DNA of 64,000 nt. Origin: PALSA-693 sp963729695. GTDB taxonomy: Bacteria > Actinomycetota > Acidimicrobiia > Acidimicrobiales > Palsa-688. The notes under the pieces were generated by a model. That model had not been told where the DNA came from and made no database searches. It saw nothing but the letters and a program-made list of their open reading frames with translations. A program made the translations under genes and the position numbers. Below are positions 52,313 to 61,021 of the stretch, one piece after another (position 1 is the first letter of the stretch; each line of letters starts with the position of its first letter). The stretch spans positions 124,001 through 188,000 of the forward strand of contig CAVSOT010000009.1 of NCBI GenBank assembly GCA_963729695.1, written 5' to 3'.

Positions 52313-52380
52313 CTTACCTGAGCGACTTGGGACACCCCTCAGGCCAGCAGATCTCGGCCGGGTGACCCCTGACCCGCTCC

Positions 52381-52998
52381 CTAGGAGGCGGCCCGGCGGC
52401 TGGTTTTCTTGCCGACCGAGGCCGGCTTCCCGGTGTCCGGGTATTCCATGCGAGCGAGCATCTGCACGAACTCGCCCTCATCGATCCCGTCAAACGGATG
52501 GCCTTGCATGATCGAGAAAAGGTGGTATCCGCCCAGGGCGGCCATGGCCACCGCGTGCACCGCCTGTTCCTCCGGAGTGGCGTCGGTCTCCCGAGGCTGC
52601 ACCGCAGCTCGGATGGCTTCCCGCAGCTCCGGTACCCGGTCTCCTTGGCTCAACATGAGGCCAAAAAGACGGTCGAAGCGGCGCAAGTCGTCCAGCATCT
52701 GCTTGTAGACCTTGGCGCTCCGTTCGAGCGGGTCAGTCACCTGTTGCGCGGCGGAACGAGCCTCGTGCGTCACGGTGCGGTTGCGGCTCACCTCTCGCTC
52801 TACCGCGGCCTTGAGAAGCGCCTCTTTTGAAGGAAAATGCCGGTAGATGCTTCCGGTGCCGACTGCCAACCCGACCCGCCGCTCGACCTCGGTCATGGTG
52901 AATCCGCTGAGGCCTTCCTCGGCAATGACATCGAAGGCCGCGTCCAGAATGCGCTCCCGCGTCTTCGGTCGCCGGGCCGGCTTGGTCGTCACAATCAC
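52381..52998 (-). CDS. TetR-family transcriptional regulator
   Basis: 205 residues. HTH region RERILDAAFDVIAEEGLSGFTMTEVERRVGLAVGTGSIYRHFPSKEALLKAAVER at about 14-68; the rest is a helical effector domain (LMLSQGDRVPELREAIRAAVQPRETDATPEE), ending in a basic tail KKTSRRAAS. GTG at 52998 or the in-frame GTG six bases on. It is divergent from an SDR gene with only 41 bases between, and upstream of a P450 gene on its own strand. Control of both by this protein is the simplest reading (inference). Confidence 0.93.
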   Translation of the reverse strand: MIVTTKPARRPKTRERILDAAFDVIAEEGLSGFTMTEVERRVGLAVGTGSIYRHFPSKEALLKAAVEREVSRNRTVTHEARSAAQQVTDPLERSAKVYKQMLDDLRRFDRLFGLMLSQGDRVPELREAIRAAVQPRETDATPEEQAVHAVAMAALGGYHLFSIMQGHPFDGIDEGEFVQMLARMEYPDTGKPASVGKKTSRRAAS

Positions 52999-53039
52999 AC
53001 ACTAGACTCGCTGCCGCTACCGACGCGGAAGGGGGATCG

Positions 53040-53900
53040 ATGGGGTCAGGGCTGTTGGCCGGTCAGGTCAGTCTCGTCACCGGTGCGGGTCGGGGGATCG
53101 GCAGAGCTGTCGCCCTGGCCTTGTCCGACGAAGGGTCGGCGGTGGTGCTCGGTGCCCGCACACAGACGGAGCTCGAGCAGGTTGGCGCCGAGATCCAGCA
53201 GCGAGGCGGTCAGGCCGCGCCGGTGCGGCTCGACGTAACCGACGTGCAGTCGGTGCAGGCCTTTGTCGCCGCAGCTATGGACCGCTTCGGCCGCATCGAC
53301 GTGCTGATCAACAACGCGGGCAGCAACAACGGTGGGGACGACGGAGCCATCGGTCCGTTGTGGGAGATCAATCCGGAGGCCTGGTGGCACGACGTGGCGA
53401 TCAACCTCCGCGGGACGTTCCTCTGCACGCACACCGCGTTGCCGCACATGGTGAGCCAGGGCAGGGGCCATATCCTCAATGTCGCTTCCCTCAGTGCCCT
53501 GACGGCCTGGCCGTACGATTCGGCTTACGCGTGCGCCAAAGCGGCGGTGGTGCGCCTGACGGACTCAGTGGCCGAAGAGGTCCGAGACCATGGCGTGTAC
53601 GTCTACGTCATCTCTCCGGGGCGCGTCCAGACCAAGCTGCTGGCCGGCGCGCTCGACACTCCCGCCGGACGCAAATGGATGGACTCGGCCGGCAAATCGA
53701 TGGGTGCAGTTGGCACCGCGCAGCACACAGAGGTTCCGCTCGAAGTAGTGACCGGAGCGGTTGTGTACCTGGTGAGCGGGCAGGCAGACGGACTGACTGG
53801 GCGCTTCCTCCGGGCCAGCTGGGACCTGCCGGAGCTGGCGGCTCGCGCCGAGGACATCGCCGGACGGGACGTCCTGCAGCTTCGCTTTGTGCCCGACTGA
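53040..53900 (+). CDS. Short-chain dehydrogenase/reductase
   Basis: A 286-residue classical SDR. Cofactor motif TGAGRGIG at 14-21, LDVTD near 62, NNAG near 88, catalytic Ser in NVASLSA near 146 and Y-x3-K (YACAK) near 159-163. Arg rather than Asp after the second strand (LGARTQTE) suggests NADP(H) preference. ATG at 53040 with GGAAGGGGG upstream. It is divergent from the TetR gene. It would oxidise or reduce a hydroxyl/keto group of a catabolic intermediate; substrate not readable. Confidence 0.93.
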   Translation: MGSGLLAGQVSLVTGAGRGIGRAVALALSDEGSAVVLGARTQTELEQVGAEIQQRGGQAAPVRLDVTDVQSVQAFVAAAMDRFGRIDVLINNAGSNNGGDDGAIGPLWEINPEAWWHDVAINLRGTFLCTHTALPHMVSQGRGHILNVASLSALTAWPYDSAYACAKAAVVRLTDSVAEEVRDHGVYVYVISPGRVQTKLLAGALDTPAGRKWMDSAGKSMGAVGTAQHTEVPLEVVTGAVVYLVSGQADGLTGRFLRASWDLPELAARAEDIAGRDVLQLRFVPD

Positions 53901-53915
53901 AGTCCAGGACTGCTA

Positions 53916-55121
53916 TCAGGCTTCGATCCCGAAGTACTTGTCGAGGCCATAGACCCGGATGGCGTTCTGGCGGACGAGCTGGTTGACTTCCGGCTCGCTG
54001 AGTCCGGCCGTAGCCACCATGCGAGCGACGAGCTCTTCGGAGTGCGGATAGGTCGAGTCGGAGTGAGGAAAGTCCGTCTCGATCATGATGTGCTCCATGC
54101 CGAGGACCGAACGGTCGATGAGACCTTGCACATCGTCGAAGATGGCCCCGAACACCCTCCCCGGCATCGACGCGCTCGGAAGCTGTTTGGCCCGGCGACC
54201 CGTCCAGAAGTTGCGTCGCGTCACCTTGGTCCAGGTGTTGTCGATCCGCTGTAGCAGGAACGGCATCCAGCCCACCTGCCCTTCTGACAGCACGATCCTC
54301 AGCCCCGGAAACTCCTCCAGCACACCCGAATAGAGCCAATCGGTGAAGGCCAGCTGGGAGTTGATGAAGAAGAAGCAGATCGCCTCGTCCAGCGGGGCGT
54401 CAGGCGCCGTCGTCATCGTCGCCGCCGAGCCCACGTGCAGGTTCAAGACGGTGTCGGTTTCCTCGCACGCGACAAAGAATGGATCCCAGTATTTCGAGAA
54501 GATGCTCGGGAGCCCGATGGCGGGCGGGCACTCGGGAAACGTGATCGCGTGCGACCCTTTCGCGGCACAGCGACGGACCTCGGCGGCGGCCAACTCGGAA
54601 TCCCACAACGGGATCAAGGTCATCGGCACCAGCCGCGCCGGCCGTTCCGAGCCGCACCACTCCTCGATCATCCAGTCGTTGTAGACCTGGAGGCAGAGCA
54701 GGGCGATCTCCTTGTCCGCTCGCTCCAGGAACATCTGCCCACAGAAACGGCTCACCGTCGGAAAGCAGATCGACACCTCGGTGTGGTTGCCGGCCATCTC
54801 GACGAGGCGCGCTTCCCGCTGGTACGTGCCGGGAAGCACATCATCGAACGTCACCGGCCGAGTGTGGTCATCCTCTTCGTAGCCGGACTGGGCGCTGCCC
54901 CGCTGAAAAGGCCGGACCAGATCGTCGTAGTACCAGACATCTGCCCATTGCCCGTCCTCGGTCAGGGACCAGCGCCCGCGCAGGGATTCCACGATGATTC
55001 CGCGTTCTCTGCGCACGTGGGGGCCCCGCTCCCGCACCCGCTTCGGCAACCGGGACCACCACAGGTCAGGAGGTTCCACGACGTGGTCATCGACAGAGAT
55101 GAAGAGTGGGAGGCCAGTCAT
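53916..55121 (-). CDS. Amidohydrolase-2 family (ACMSD-like) metal-dependent hydrolase
   Basis: A 401-residue TIM-barrel amidohydrolase of the PF04909 type. N-terminal metal motif ISVDDHVVEPPDLW (D-x-H variant of HxH), LNLHVGS near 237 with the third ligand His, and ETDFPHSDSTYPHS near 340 with the metal Asp. These features are typical of the large actinobacterial group found in steroid and aromatic catabolic clusters; decarboxylase or hydrolase activity is possible. ATG at 55121; GAAAGGA is rather far upstream. Twenty bases upstream ends the D-aminoacylase-like gene, so these two are one operon. Confidence 0.9.
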   Translation of the reverse strand: MTGLPLFISVDDHVVEPPDLWWSRLPKRVRERGPHVRRERGIIVESLRGRWSLTEDGQWADVWYYDDLVRPFQRGSAQSGYEEDDHTRPVTFDDVLPGTYQREARLVEMAGNHTEVSICFPTVSRFCGQMFLERADKEIALLCLQVYNDWMIEEWCGSERPARLVPMTLIPLWDSELAAAEVRRCAAKGSHAITFPECPPAIGLPSIFSKYWDPFFVACEETDTVLNLHVGSAATMTTAPDAPLDEAICFFFINSQLAFTDWLYSGVLEEFPGLRIVLSEGQVGWMPFLLQRIDNTWTKVTRRNFWTGRRAKQLPSASMPGRVFGAIFDDVQGLIDRSVLGMEHIMIETDFPHSDSTYPHSEELVARMVATAGLSEPEVNQLVRQNAIRVYGLDKYFGIEA

Positions 55122-55141
55122 CGCTGGTATGGTCCTTTCGG

Positions 55142-56863
55142 TCAGCCGGCCCGCGTCGCGGTAACGGTCGAGAGATTGCGGCCCGAACGCAGGACGGTCC
55201 CCGGTAGCGCCCCGGTCAGCGTGTTGCTGCGAACGATCTCCACGCCGTTGACAAAGACGTGCTCGATACCGGACGGATCCGAGAACAACCGGGATGCTCC
55301 GCCCGGCAGGTCCTGCCGGGTATAGACGGGCCCGGGACCGATGTGGTCCGGGTCGAACAGCACCAGGTCGGCCCGGAACCCTTCCTCGATGCGCCCGCGA
55401 TCGTGGAGTCCGACGAGGCGGGCCGGCGCATCGGTGATCAGCTGTACCGCTCGTTCCAACGGGAGCAGCTGGCGATCCCGGACGGAGTGACCGAGGAAAT
55501 CCGAGGTGTAGCGAGCACCACAGGTTGCGTCGAGGTGGGCGCCCGCATCCGAGCCACCGATGACGGTGCGAGGATCCCCCCAGTATTGGCTTCGCAGCTT
55601 CCACGTCGCTGGGTCGTCACCGGAAAGGGGCCCCGAAAACGGGGTGCGCAGCCCGTCGGCCAGCGCCACGTCGAGGACGGTGTCGAACGGGTCGCCACCG
55701 CGGCGGGCGGCGATCTCCCCGATGGTCTGGCCGACGAGCTTCTTGTTTTCCTCGGAGAATCCCTCGACGATCCGGTACTCGGCCCATCGGGCCAGATAGG
55801 AGATTTGCCCCTTGACCGAGCTGGCGCCCTGTCCGAGCCGCTGGCGGACCTCCGGATCACGGAACGCATTCATGCGATCCTCGACGGACAGTTGCATGGT
55901 CGGCGACCAGCCCGGCAGAGCCGTGAACGGCGTCGAATTCTTGAAGGTGAAAATGAACTCGGAAAGGCCGGGAAAGGCCAGGGCGACGATGCGCGCTCCC
56001 TGTTGGTCGCCTAGCGCCGCCGACACCAGCCGGGATTCGGCCAGCTCCGCGTCGTCTTCGGTGACTCGGAACACGTTCCAGTTCAACGGACGGTTGGCGT
56101 ACTTCGACATGCCGATCATGGCGTTGATCTCGGCGTCGGAGAAAGGCTGCACGCCAGGAATGAACGCCAGCGTGGTGCCAGGGTGCTGGCCGGCGGCCGC
56201 GGCCAGTGCCGTCAGCTCGTCGGCCGTCGCCGAGCGCGACGGTACCGGCTGGCCATTGCCGTCGACGTGCGTCGGCGCCCAGGACGACGAAAACCCGAGG
56301 CCCCCGGCCGTCAACGAGTCGTGGAGAAGATCCACCATTCGGCTCAGCTGGCTGGCATCGGCCGCAGTCCCCACCGCCTCGTCACCCATTGCCAGCCGGC
56401 GAAGCACCGAATGACCGACCAGGAACCCGACGTTGAGGGCCACATTTCCGTCGAGCCGGGTGAGCCAATCTCCGAAGCTCTGCCAATCCCAACTCAGGCC
56501 CTGTTGGAGCGCGGCGAGAGGCATGCCCTCGACGACGGCCAGCATTCGGCTGACGTAATCCGCCGACCCGTCGGTGAGGGGGGCGACCCCGAATCCGCAG
56601 TTGCCCCCGATGACCGTCGTGACGCCATGGAGGGACGAGGGCGTGGCGTAGGGATCCCACATGATCTGGGCGTCGTAGTGCGTGTGGAGGTCGATGAAAC
56701 CTGGGCACACGACCAACCCGGACGCGTCGATGGTTCGCGCCGCCCGGTCGTCTGTTGAACCCACCACCGTGATCGTGCCATCGGCGACGCCGACATCTGT
56801 GCGACGGCGAACGTTTCCGGTCCCGTCTATGACGGTGCCACCTTTGATCAGATAATCAAGCAT
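55142..56863 (-). CDS. N-acyl-D-amino-acid deacylase-like amidohydrolase
   Basis: A 573-residue amidohydrolase of the D-aminoacylase/dihydroorotase-like group. Beta-sandwich start LDYLIKGGTVIDGTG, metal motif GFIDLHTHYDAQ near 56-67, GGNCGFGVAP near 87, and the conserved GGSDAGAHLD near 450 with the metal-binding Asp, then SVRDRQLLPLERAVQLIT. The family hydrolyses N-acyl or cyclic amide bonds under Zn control. ATG at 56863 with AAGGCGG upstream. A paralogue lies at 61022-62738. Both sit in a catabolic setting rather than a peptidoglycan one, so the true substrates may not be D-amino acids. Confidence 0.92.
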   Translation of the reverse strand: MLDYLIKGGTVIDGTGNVRRRTDVGVADGTITVVGSTDDRAARTIDASGLVVCPGFIDLHTHYDAQIMWDPYATPSSLHGVTTVIGGNCGFGVAPLTDGSADYVSRMLAVVEGMPLAALQQGLSWDWQSFGDWLTRLDGNVALNVGFLVGHSVLRRLAMGDEAVGTAADASQLSRMVDLLHDSLTAGGLGFSSSWAPTHVDGNGQPVPSRSATADELTALAAAAGQHPGTTLAFIPGVQPFSDAEINAMIGMSKYANRPLNWNVFRVTEDDAELAESRLVSAALGDQQGARIVALAFPGLSEFIFTFKNSTPFTALPGWSPTMQLSVEDRMNAFRDPEVRQRLGQGASSVKGQISYLARWAEYRIVEGFSEENKKLVGQTIGEIAARRGGDPFDTVLDVALADGLRTPFSGPLSGDDPATWKLRSQYWGDPRTVIGGSDAGAHLDATCGARYTSDFLGHSVRDRQLLPLERAVQLITDAPARLVGLHDRGRIEEGFRADLVLFDPDHIGPGPVYTRQDLPGGASRLFSDPSGIEHVFVNGVEIVRSNTLTGALPGTVLRSGRNLSTVTATRAG

Positions 56864-57094
56864 TTCGCCGCCTTCGGGTCAGGGCCGAATACGTCTCGGG
56901 CGAGCCGGGCTCGCCTCGTCATCCCAGTAGGATATCGACCGGGCTAGCCACATCCAAGGGCGCCCGCCTTGTCGTCCGGGCCGGTTCCAGCCACGCGGTC
57001 CTCTTGAGATCGCCGGGGCGGGCACCTACGTTGTCTGCGGTTCGGTGTCGAACGTATCGCGCCGTCTCGACGGGCGCGGTCGGGAGTGGTGAGC

Positions 57095-59113
57095 ATGCCC
57101 GATATGAACAGCTTCTGTCGTTTCTGCGGTGCGCTCTGCGGTGTCACCGTGTCCTTCGAAGACGGGGTGCCGACGGCGGTCAGAGGCGACGCGGACCATC
57201 CCCTCTCACGCGGTTACATCTGTTCGAAGGGTCGTCGGATGGTCGCGCTGCATCATGACCCCCGCCGCCTGGATCACCCGATGATGCGGAATTCCAGCGG
57301 TGAGCTCGTCAGGGTGGACTGGGAGACGGCGATCGGCGATGTGGGGGACCGCCTCCGCCGTATCTGGGAACGCCACGGTGGGTATGCAATCGGGAACTAC
57401 AGGGGGACGATGTTCGACAGCGGCGGGCGAGTCGCCGTCACCAAGCTCATGAATGCCATCGGATCGCCGTGCTCGTACACGAGCGCCACGATCGACAGCG
57501 TCGCCAAAATGCTCGTCGGGAGACTGATGTCCGGCCGGGAAGGATTGGTACCGGCCGTCGACTTCGACCACACGACGCTGCTGCTGGTGTTCGGAGAGAA
57601 CATGGTCGTGTCCCACGGAGGATTCTCTTACTTTCCCGATCCGATCCGATATCTGCGCACCGTCGCCCGGCGCGGCGAAGTGTGGGTCTTTGATCCGCGT
57701 CGGACCGAGACGGCCCGCCTGGGCACGCATCACCTGTCCCCGAGGTCAGGGACGGACTTCGCCGTCCTCGGGTATCTGCTGCGCGAGTTGCTGGGCGAGG
57801 GAGCGGACACCGAATACCTTGCGCTCCATGCCCGCCACGTGGATGAGCTGCGTCGGCTGGTCGAACCTCTCGACCTCGCCGCGACCTCGGAGCTCACCGG
57901 CCTGACGACCGAGGATTTACAAGCCCTGGTCGCGGCCGTGCGGCGGCACGGGCGATTGGCGATCATCACTGGAACCGGGGTGACGATGGCCGCCACAGGC
58001 AACGTCACGGAGTGGTTGGCCTACGCCCTGCAAATCGTCACCGGCTCTTTCGAGCGTCAAGGGGGACGTTGGTTCAATCACACGGCAATGGTGATCCCCA
58101 AAAAGGGGACGACATCGGAACCCTTCGGTGGCCAACCCGGACCTCGTACCCACCCTGACATTCCTCGTCTGGCGGATCAGTATCCGTGCGCCGTGATACC
58201 GGACGAGATCGAGGCGGGGCACCTCAAGGCCATGCTCGTGACCGGCGGGAATCCCATCACTGCGTTTCCTCAGCCCGAACGCCTGGGCCGGGCTTTCGAT
58301 CGCTTGGAGGTCGTGGCCGTCTGGGACATCGTCCACACCGCGACTGCCGACTATGCGACCCACGTCTTTCCGTGTCCCGATCCCCTCGAGCGTCCCGATT
58401 TCATTGCTCCCATCCAGCTTTCCATGGTCTTTGCCCACTACACCTCGAGGGCGGTGGCGCCTCTGGCGGAGCGCCGGCCCATGTGGTGGAGTTTGGGAAA
58501 GGTCGCCGAGCGCATGGGTCTCTCTATCCTGCCCGGCGACGCAGGCCCTGATTCGTTTTGCGAGGACGACCTCTTCCGCGCCATGGTGCGGGGCACGCCC
58601 GTCTCCTGGGAGACCCTCCAAGAGGCCGCTGGAAGTCCTGTCGAGTTCGTGCGTCACGATCGCTGGGTCGAGGAGACCGTACTTCCTGATGGGCGTTGGG
58701 ACCTCGCTCCCGACCTCCTGGTCGATCGGTTTGATCACGCCATGAGGCGCCCTGGGCACGATCTGGTGCTCGGCAATCGCCGGGAGATGTCGCATACCAA
58801 CTCCACCCTGGCCTGGGGCGTGACCGGGGTGCAGACTCCGCGCCCCTTCGTCTACTTGAACCCCGACGACGCCACGTCTCGGGGCCTGGCCGATGGCCAG
58901 GCCGTCGAGGTCCGCACTGCGCACGGGGCTGTGGTGGGCGCGGCCCGCATCGATCACAATCTGGCGCCGGGAACCGTGGTTGTTCCGCACGGCTTCTCAG
59001 ATCCCAATGTCGGGCATCTCACTGCCGTGGACGTAGACGTCGACCCGCTTACCGGCATGCCCACGCTCGTCGGGGTGGCCGTGACCGTCCAACCGACGGC
59101 CGATCCAGCCTGA
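57095..59113 (+). CDS. Molybdopterin-dependent oxidoreductase, [4Fe-4S] catalytic subunit
   Basis: A 672-residue member of the DMSO-reductase superfamily. The N-terminal [4Fe-4S] site is C8-x2-C11-x3-C15-x27-C43 (CRFCGALCG to YICSKG). The central part has FGENMVVSHGG, VFDPRRTETARLGTHHL and LAIITGTGVTMAATGN (bis-MGD binding), and the C-terminal molybdopterin-binding domain has LVLGNRREMSHTNSTLAWGV and GRADGQ-like LADGQAVEVRT. ATG at 57095 with GGGAG upstream. No FeS or membrane subunit gene is adjacent and there is no Tat signal, so it is cytoplasmic and uses an unlinked electron partner. Possible hydroxylation or reduction of a catabolic intermediate; substrate unknown. Confidence 0.92.
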   Translation: MPDMNSFCRFCGALCGVTVSFEDGVPTAVRGDADHPLSRGYICSKGRRMVALHHDPRRLDHPMMRNSSGELVRVDWETAIGDVGDRLRRIWERHGGYAIGNYRGTMFDSGGRVAVTKLMNAIGSPCSYTSATIDSVAKMLVGRLMSGREGLVPAVDFDHTTLLLVFGENMVVSHGGFSYFPDPIRYLRTVARRGEVWVFDPRRTETARLGTHHLSPRSGTDFAVLGYLLRELLGEGADTEYLALHARHVDELRRLVEPLDLAATSELTGLTTEDLQALVAAVRRHGRLAIITGTGVTMAATGNVTEWLAYALQIVTGSFERQGGRWFNHTAMVIPKKGTTSEPFGGQPGPRTHPDIPRLADQYPCAVIPDEIEAGHLKAMLVTGGNPITAFPQPERLGRAFDRLEVVAVWDIVHTATADYATHVFPCPDPLERPDFIAPIQLSMVFAHYTSRAVAPLAERRPMWWSLGKVAERMGLSILPGDAGPDSFCEDDLFRAMVRGTPVSWETLQEAAGSPVEFVRHDRWVEETVLPDGRWDLAPDLLVDRFDHAMRRPGHDLVLGNRREMSHTNSTLAWGVTGVQTPRPFVYLNPDDATSRGLADGQAVEVRTAHGAVVGAARIDHNLAPGTVVVPHGFSDPNVGHLTAVDVDVDPLTGMPTLVGVAVTVQPTADPA

Positions 59114-59134
59114 CCACCACGGGATGCGCGGTAC

Positions 59135-59479
59135 TCAGTGGAGGTGGTTTCGCCAGTCGGCAGGAACCCGTCCGGCTGGACCGGGCACCGGTTGGTCGAC
59201 TGGGTGGTGCTGCGGCGGAGCCAGAGCCGGACCGTTGGCGTACTCGTTGGTCCGGTAGTCCCAGAACCAGTCTTCGCCCGGCTCGAAGCTGCGGATGATC
59301 GGATGCCCGGAGGATCGGGCGTGGGCGCTTGCATGCTGGCTGGGCGAGTTGTCGCAACAACCGATGTGGCCGCATTCGGCGCAGCGCCGGAGGTGGAGCC
59401 ACCAGCCCCCGGCCTCGGTGCACTCGACACATCCTGGTCCGCTCGGGGACGTATCAGGAACGATGGGATTATCCGTCAT
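59135..59479 (-). CDS. UBP-type zinc-finger protein
   Basis: 114 residues. A zf-UBP-like domain covers about 15-75: C17-x2-C20, C33-x2-C36, CC at 41-42 and His at 49, 53 and 59, followed by PIIRSFEPGEDWFWDYRTNEY, which is the typical bacterial continuation. The tail is Pro-rich and ends in HLH. In eukaryotes this zinc finger binds ubiquitin C-termini; in bacteria, which usually lack ubiquitin, the role is unknown. ATG at 59479. It is convergent with the molybdopterin gene and stands alone. Confidence 0.88.
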   Translation of the reverse strand: MTDNPIVPDTSPSGPGCVECTEAGGWWLHLRRCAECGHIGCCDNSPSQHASAHARSSGHPIIRSFEPGEDWFWDYRTNEYANGPALAPPQHHPVDQPVPGPAGRVPADWRNHLH

Positions 59480-59690
59480 AGATGCACGACTCCCGAGAGT
59501 GGGCTGGAAATGCCCGTCTCATAATAGTCAAGATGCCCGTCGTTGCGGCTTGGCCGTCAGTGGTGAACCGATCCGGCGCCGGGCCGTTTGAAATAGAGTC
59601 GGGAACGGATCAACGGCAGCCCCATCAGTGGCGGTGCCTGTGGCAGTGAACCGAGAGCCTGCGGGTACGGACGCGGGGGTTGGAGGAGAG

Positions 59691-60479
59691 ATGACACAAG
59701 AAGCCGGGCTCGAAGGGCCGCTGGAGCTGGTCGGTCAGGTGGCCATCGTCACCGGAGGCGCGAGCGGGATCGGGAAGGCGACCTGTCTCGCCTTGGGCCG
59801 AGCCGGAGCCGGTGTCGTGATCCTCGACCGAATGGCAGAGGAGGCAGCCGAGGTCGGGCGCAAGCTGACGGCGATGGGTGGTCACGGTCACTCCCGTTTC
59901 ATCGACTTGTATGACCTGGAGTCGATCCCGCGTACCGTCGCCGAGATCCTGGCCGAGTTCGGCCGCATCGACATCCTGGTCAACTGCGCCGGAATCGAGG
60001 GCGGCCCCGGCACGATCCTCGACCTGGAGCTCGAGACGTGGGAGCGCACCCATCGGGTCGACCTGACTGCGCCCTTCCTGATGATGCAGCGTTGCGCCCG
60101 GGCGATGGTCGACGGCGGCCGGGGCGGCCGGATCGTGAATGTCACCTCTAGTTCGGCCTTTCGCGCCGCTCTGACCCAGATCGATTACGCCAGTGCCAAG
60201 GCGGCACTGGTTGGGATGTCGCGCTCCGCCGCCGCCGAACTGGCAAAACACAACATCAACGTGAACTGCGTGGCTCCCGGCCTTACGGTCACGTCGATGG
60301 CCGAGCAATTGGATCCGGCCACGCTCCAGCGGCTCGTAGACGAGGGCCCGCTCGAAAACTTGTTTCACCGCTTGTCCCTCCCAGAGGACGTGGCGGCCGC
60401 CATTGTCTTCCTGTGCGTGCCAGGAAGCCGCCAGATAACTGCGCAGACGATTCATACGAGTGCCGGCGCGGTCGTGTAG
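59691..60479 (+). CDS. Short-chain dehydrogenase/reductase
   Basis: A 262-residue SDR. TGGASGIG near 20-27, ILDRMAEEA (Asp after strand 2, so NAD(H) preference), NCAG in place of NNAG near 97, the catalytic NVTSSSAFRAA and Y-x3-K (YASAK) near 166-170. The C-terminal VNCVAPGLTVTSMAEQL and LPEDVAAAIVFLCVPGSRQITAQTIH are standard for FabG-like enzymes. ATG at 59691 directly after GGAGGAG; an upstream in-frame start at 59628 lacks such a site. Followed 47 bases later by a VOC-family gene on the same strand, so probably one operon. Confidence 0.93.
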   Translation: MTQEAGLEGPLELVGQVAIVTGGASGIGKATCLALGRAGAGVVILDRMAEEAAEVGRKLTAMGGHGHSRFIDLYDLESIPRTVAEILAEFGRIDILVNCAGIEGGPGTILDLELETWERTHRVDLTAPFLMMQRCARAMVDGGRGGRIVNVTSSSAFRAALTQIDYASAKAALVGMSRSAAAELAKHNINVNCVAPGLTVTSMAEQLDPATLQRLVDEGPLENLFHRLSLPEDVAAAIVFLCVPGSRQITAQTIHTSAGAVV

Positions 60480-60526
60480 CCAGACGGCGAAAACCACCAT
60501 CACCACCCCAACAGGAAGCGAGAAAA

Positions 60527-61003
60527 ATGGCCATACGAGCGGTGTCGCACATCGGAATCGGGCTGCGGGATCTCGAGGCAGCCCTGCCTTTCTATCGGGA
60601 TCTACTTGGCATGTCGGTCATCATCGACGAGGAGGAACGGTTCCACGATCCCGCCACTGATCCACCGGTCGAGCGGGTCCGGCGCGCCGTGTTTCTTCGT
60701 TGGGCCGAGGGCCCCGAAACCCAGTTCTTCGTCCTTCACCAGGAGATGGCGACCCCGGGGATCGGCGAGCCGGCCCAGCTGTGGCAAATAGGGCTGCACC
60801 ACATCGGGTTGTGGGTCGATGACGTGGAGCCATATATCGCCGGCGCCGCGGCCGTGGGGGGATCGGTGGTCGCACCACCAGTCGACATGGGCGGAAAGTC
60901 CTATGCCGAGCCCGACGGCAGCCGGATCCGATCCGTGTTCTTGCGGGATCCCGAAGGAAACTATGTCCAGCTCGATCAGCACCTCGCGTCGGGCTGGGGG
61001 TGA
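60527..61003 (+). CDS. Glyoxalase/bleomycin-resistance (VOC) superfamily protein
   Basis: 158 residues with the paired beta-alpha-beta-beta-beta modules: AVSHIGIGLRDLEAALPFYRDLLGM at 5-29 and LHHIGLWVDDVEPYIAGAAAVGGSV near 92-116, closing with VFLRDPEGNYVQLDQH near 137-152. His8, His93 or His94 and the Glu region of DPEGN are the likely metal ligands. The family includes epimerases such as methylmalonyl-CoA epimerase, lyases and ring-cleavage dioxygenases; length and motifs do not separate these. ATG at 60527 with AGGAAG upstream. It follows an SDR gene. Confidence 0.9.
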   Translation: MAIRAVSHIGIGLRDLEAALPFYRDLLGMSVIIDEEERFHDPATDPPVERVRRAVFLRWAEGPETQFFVLHQEMATPGIGEPAQLWQIGLHHIGLWVDDVEPYIAGAAAVGGSVVAPPVDMGGKSYAEPDGSRIRSVFLRDPEGNYVQLDQHLASGWG

Positions 61004-61021
61004 GCCCGCGAAGCTATCCGC

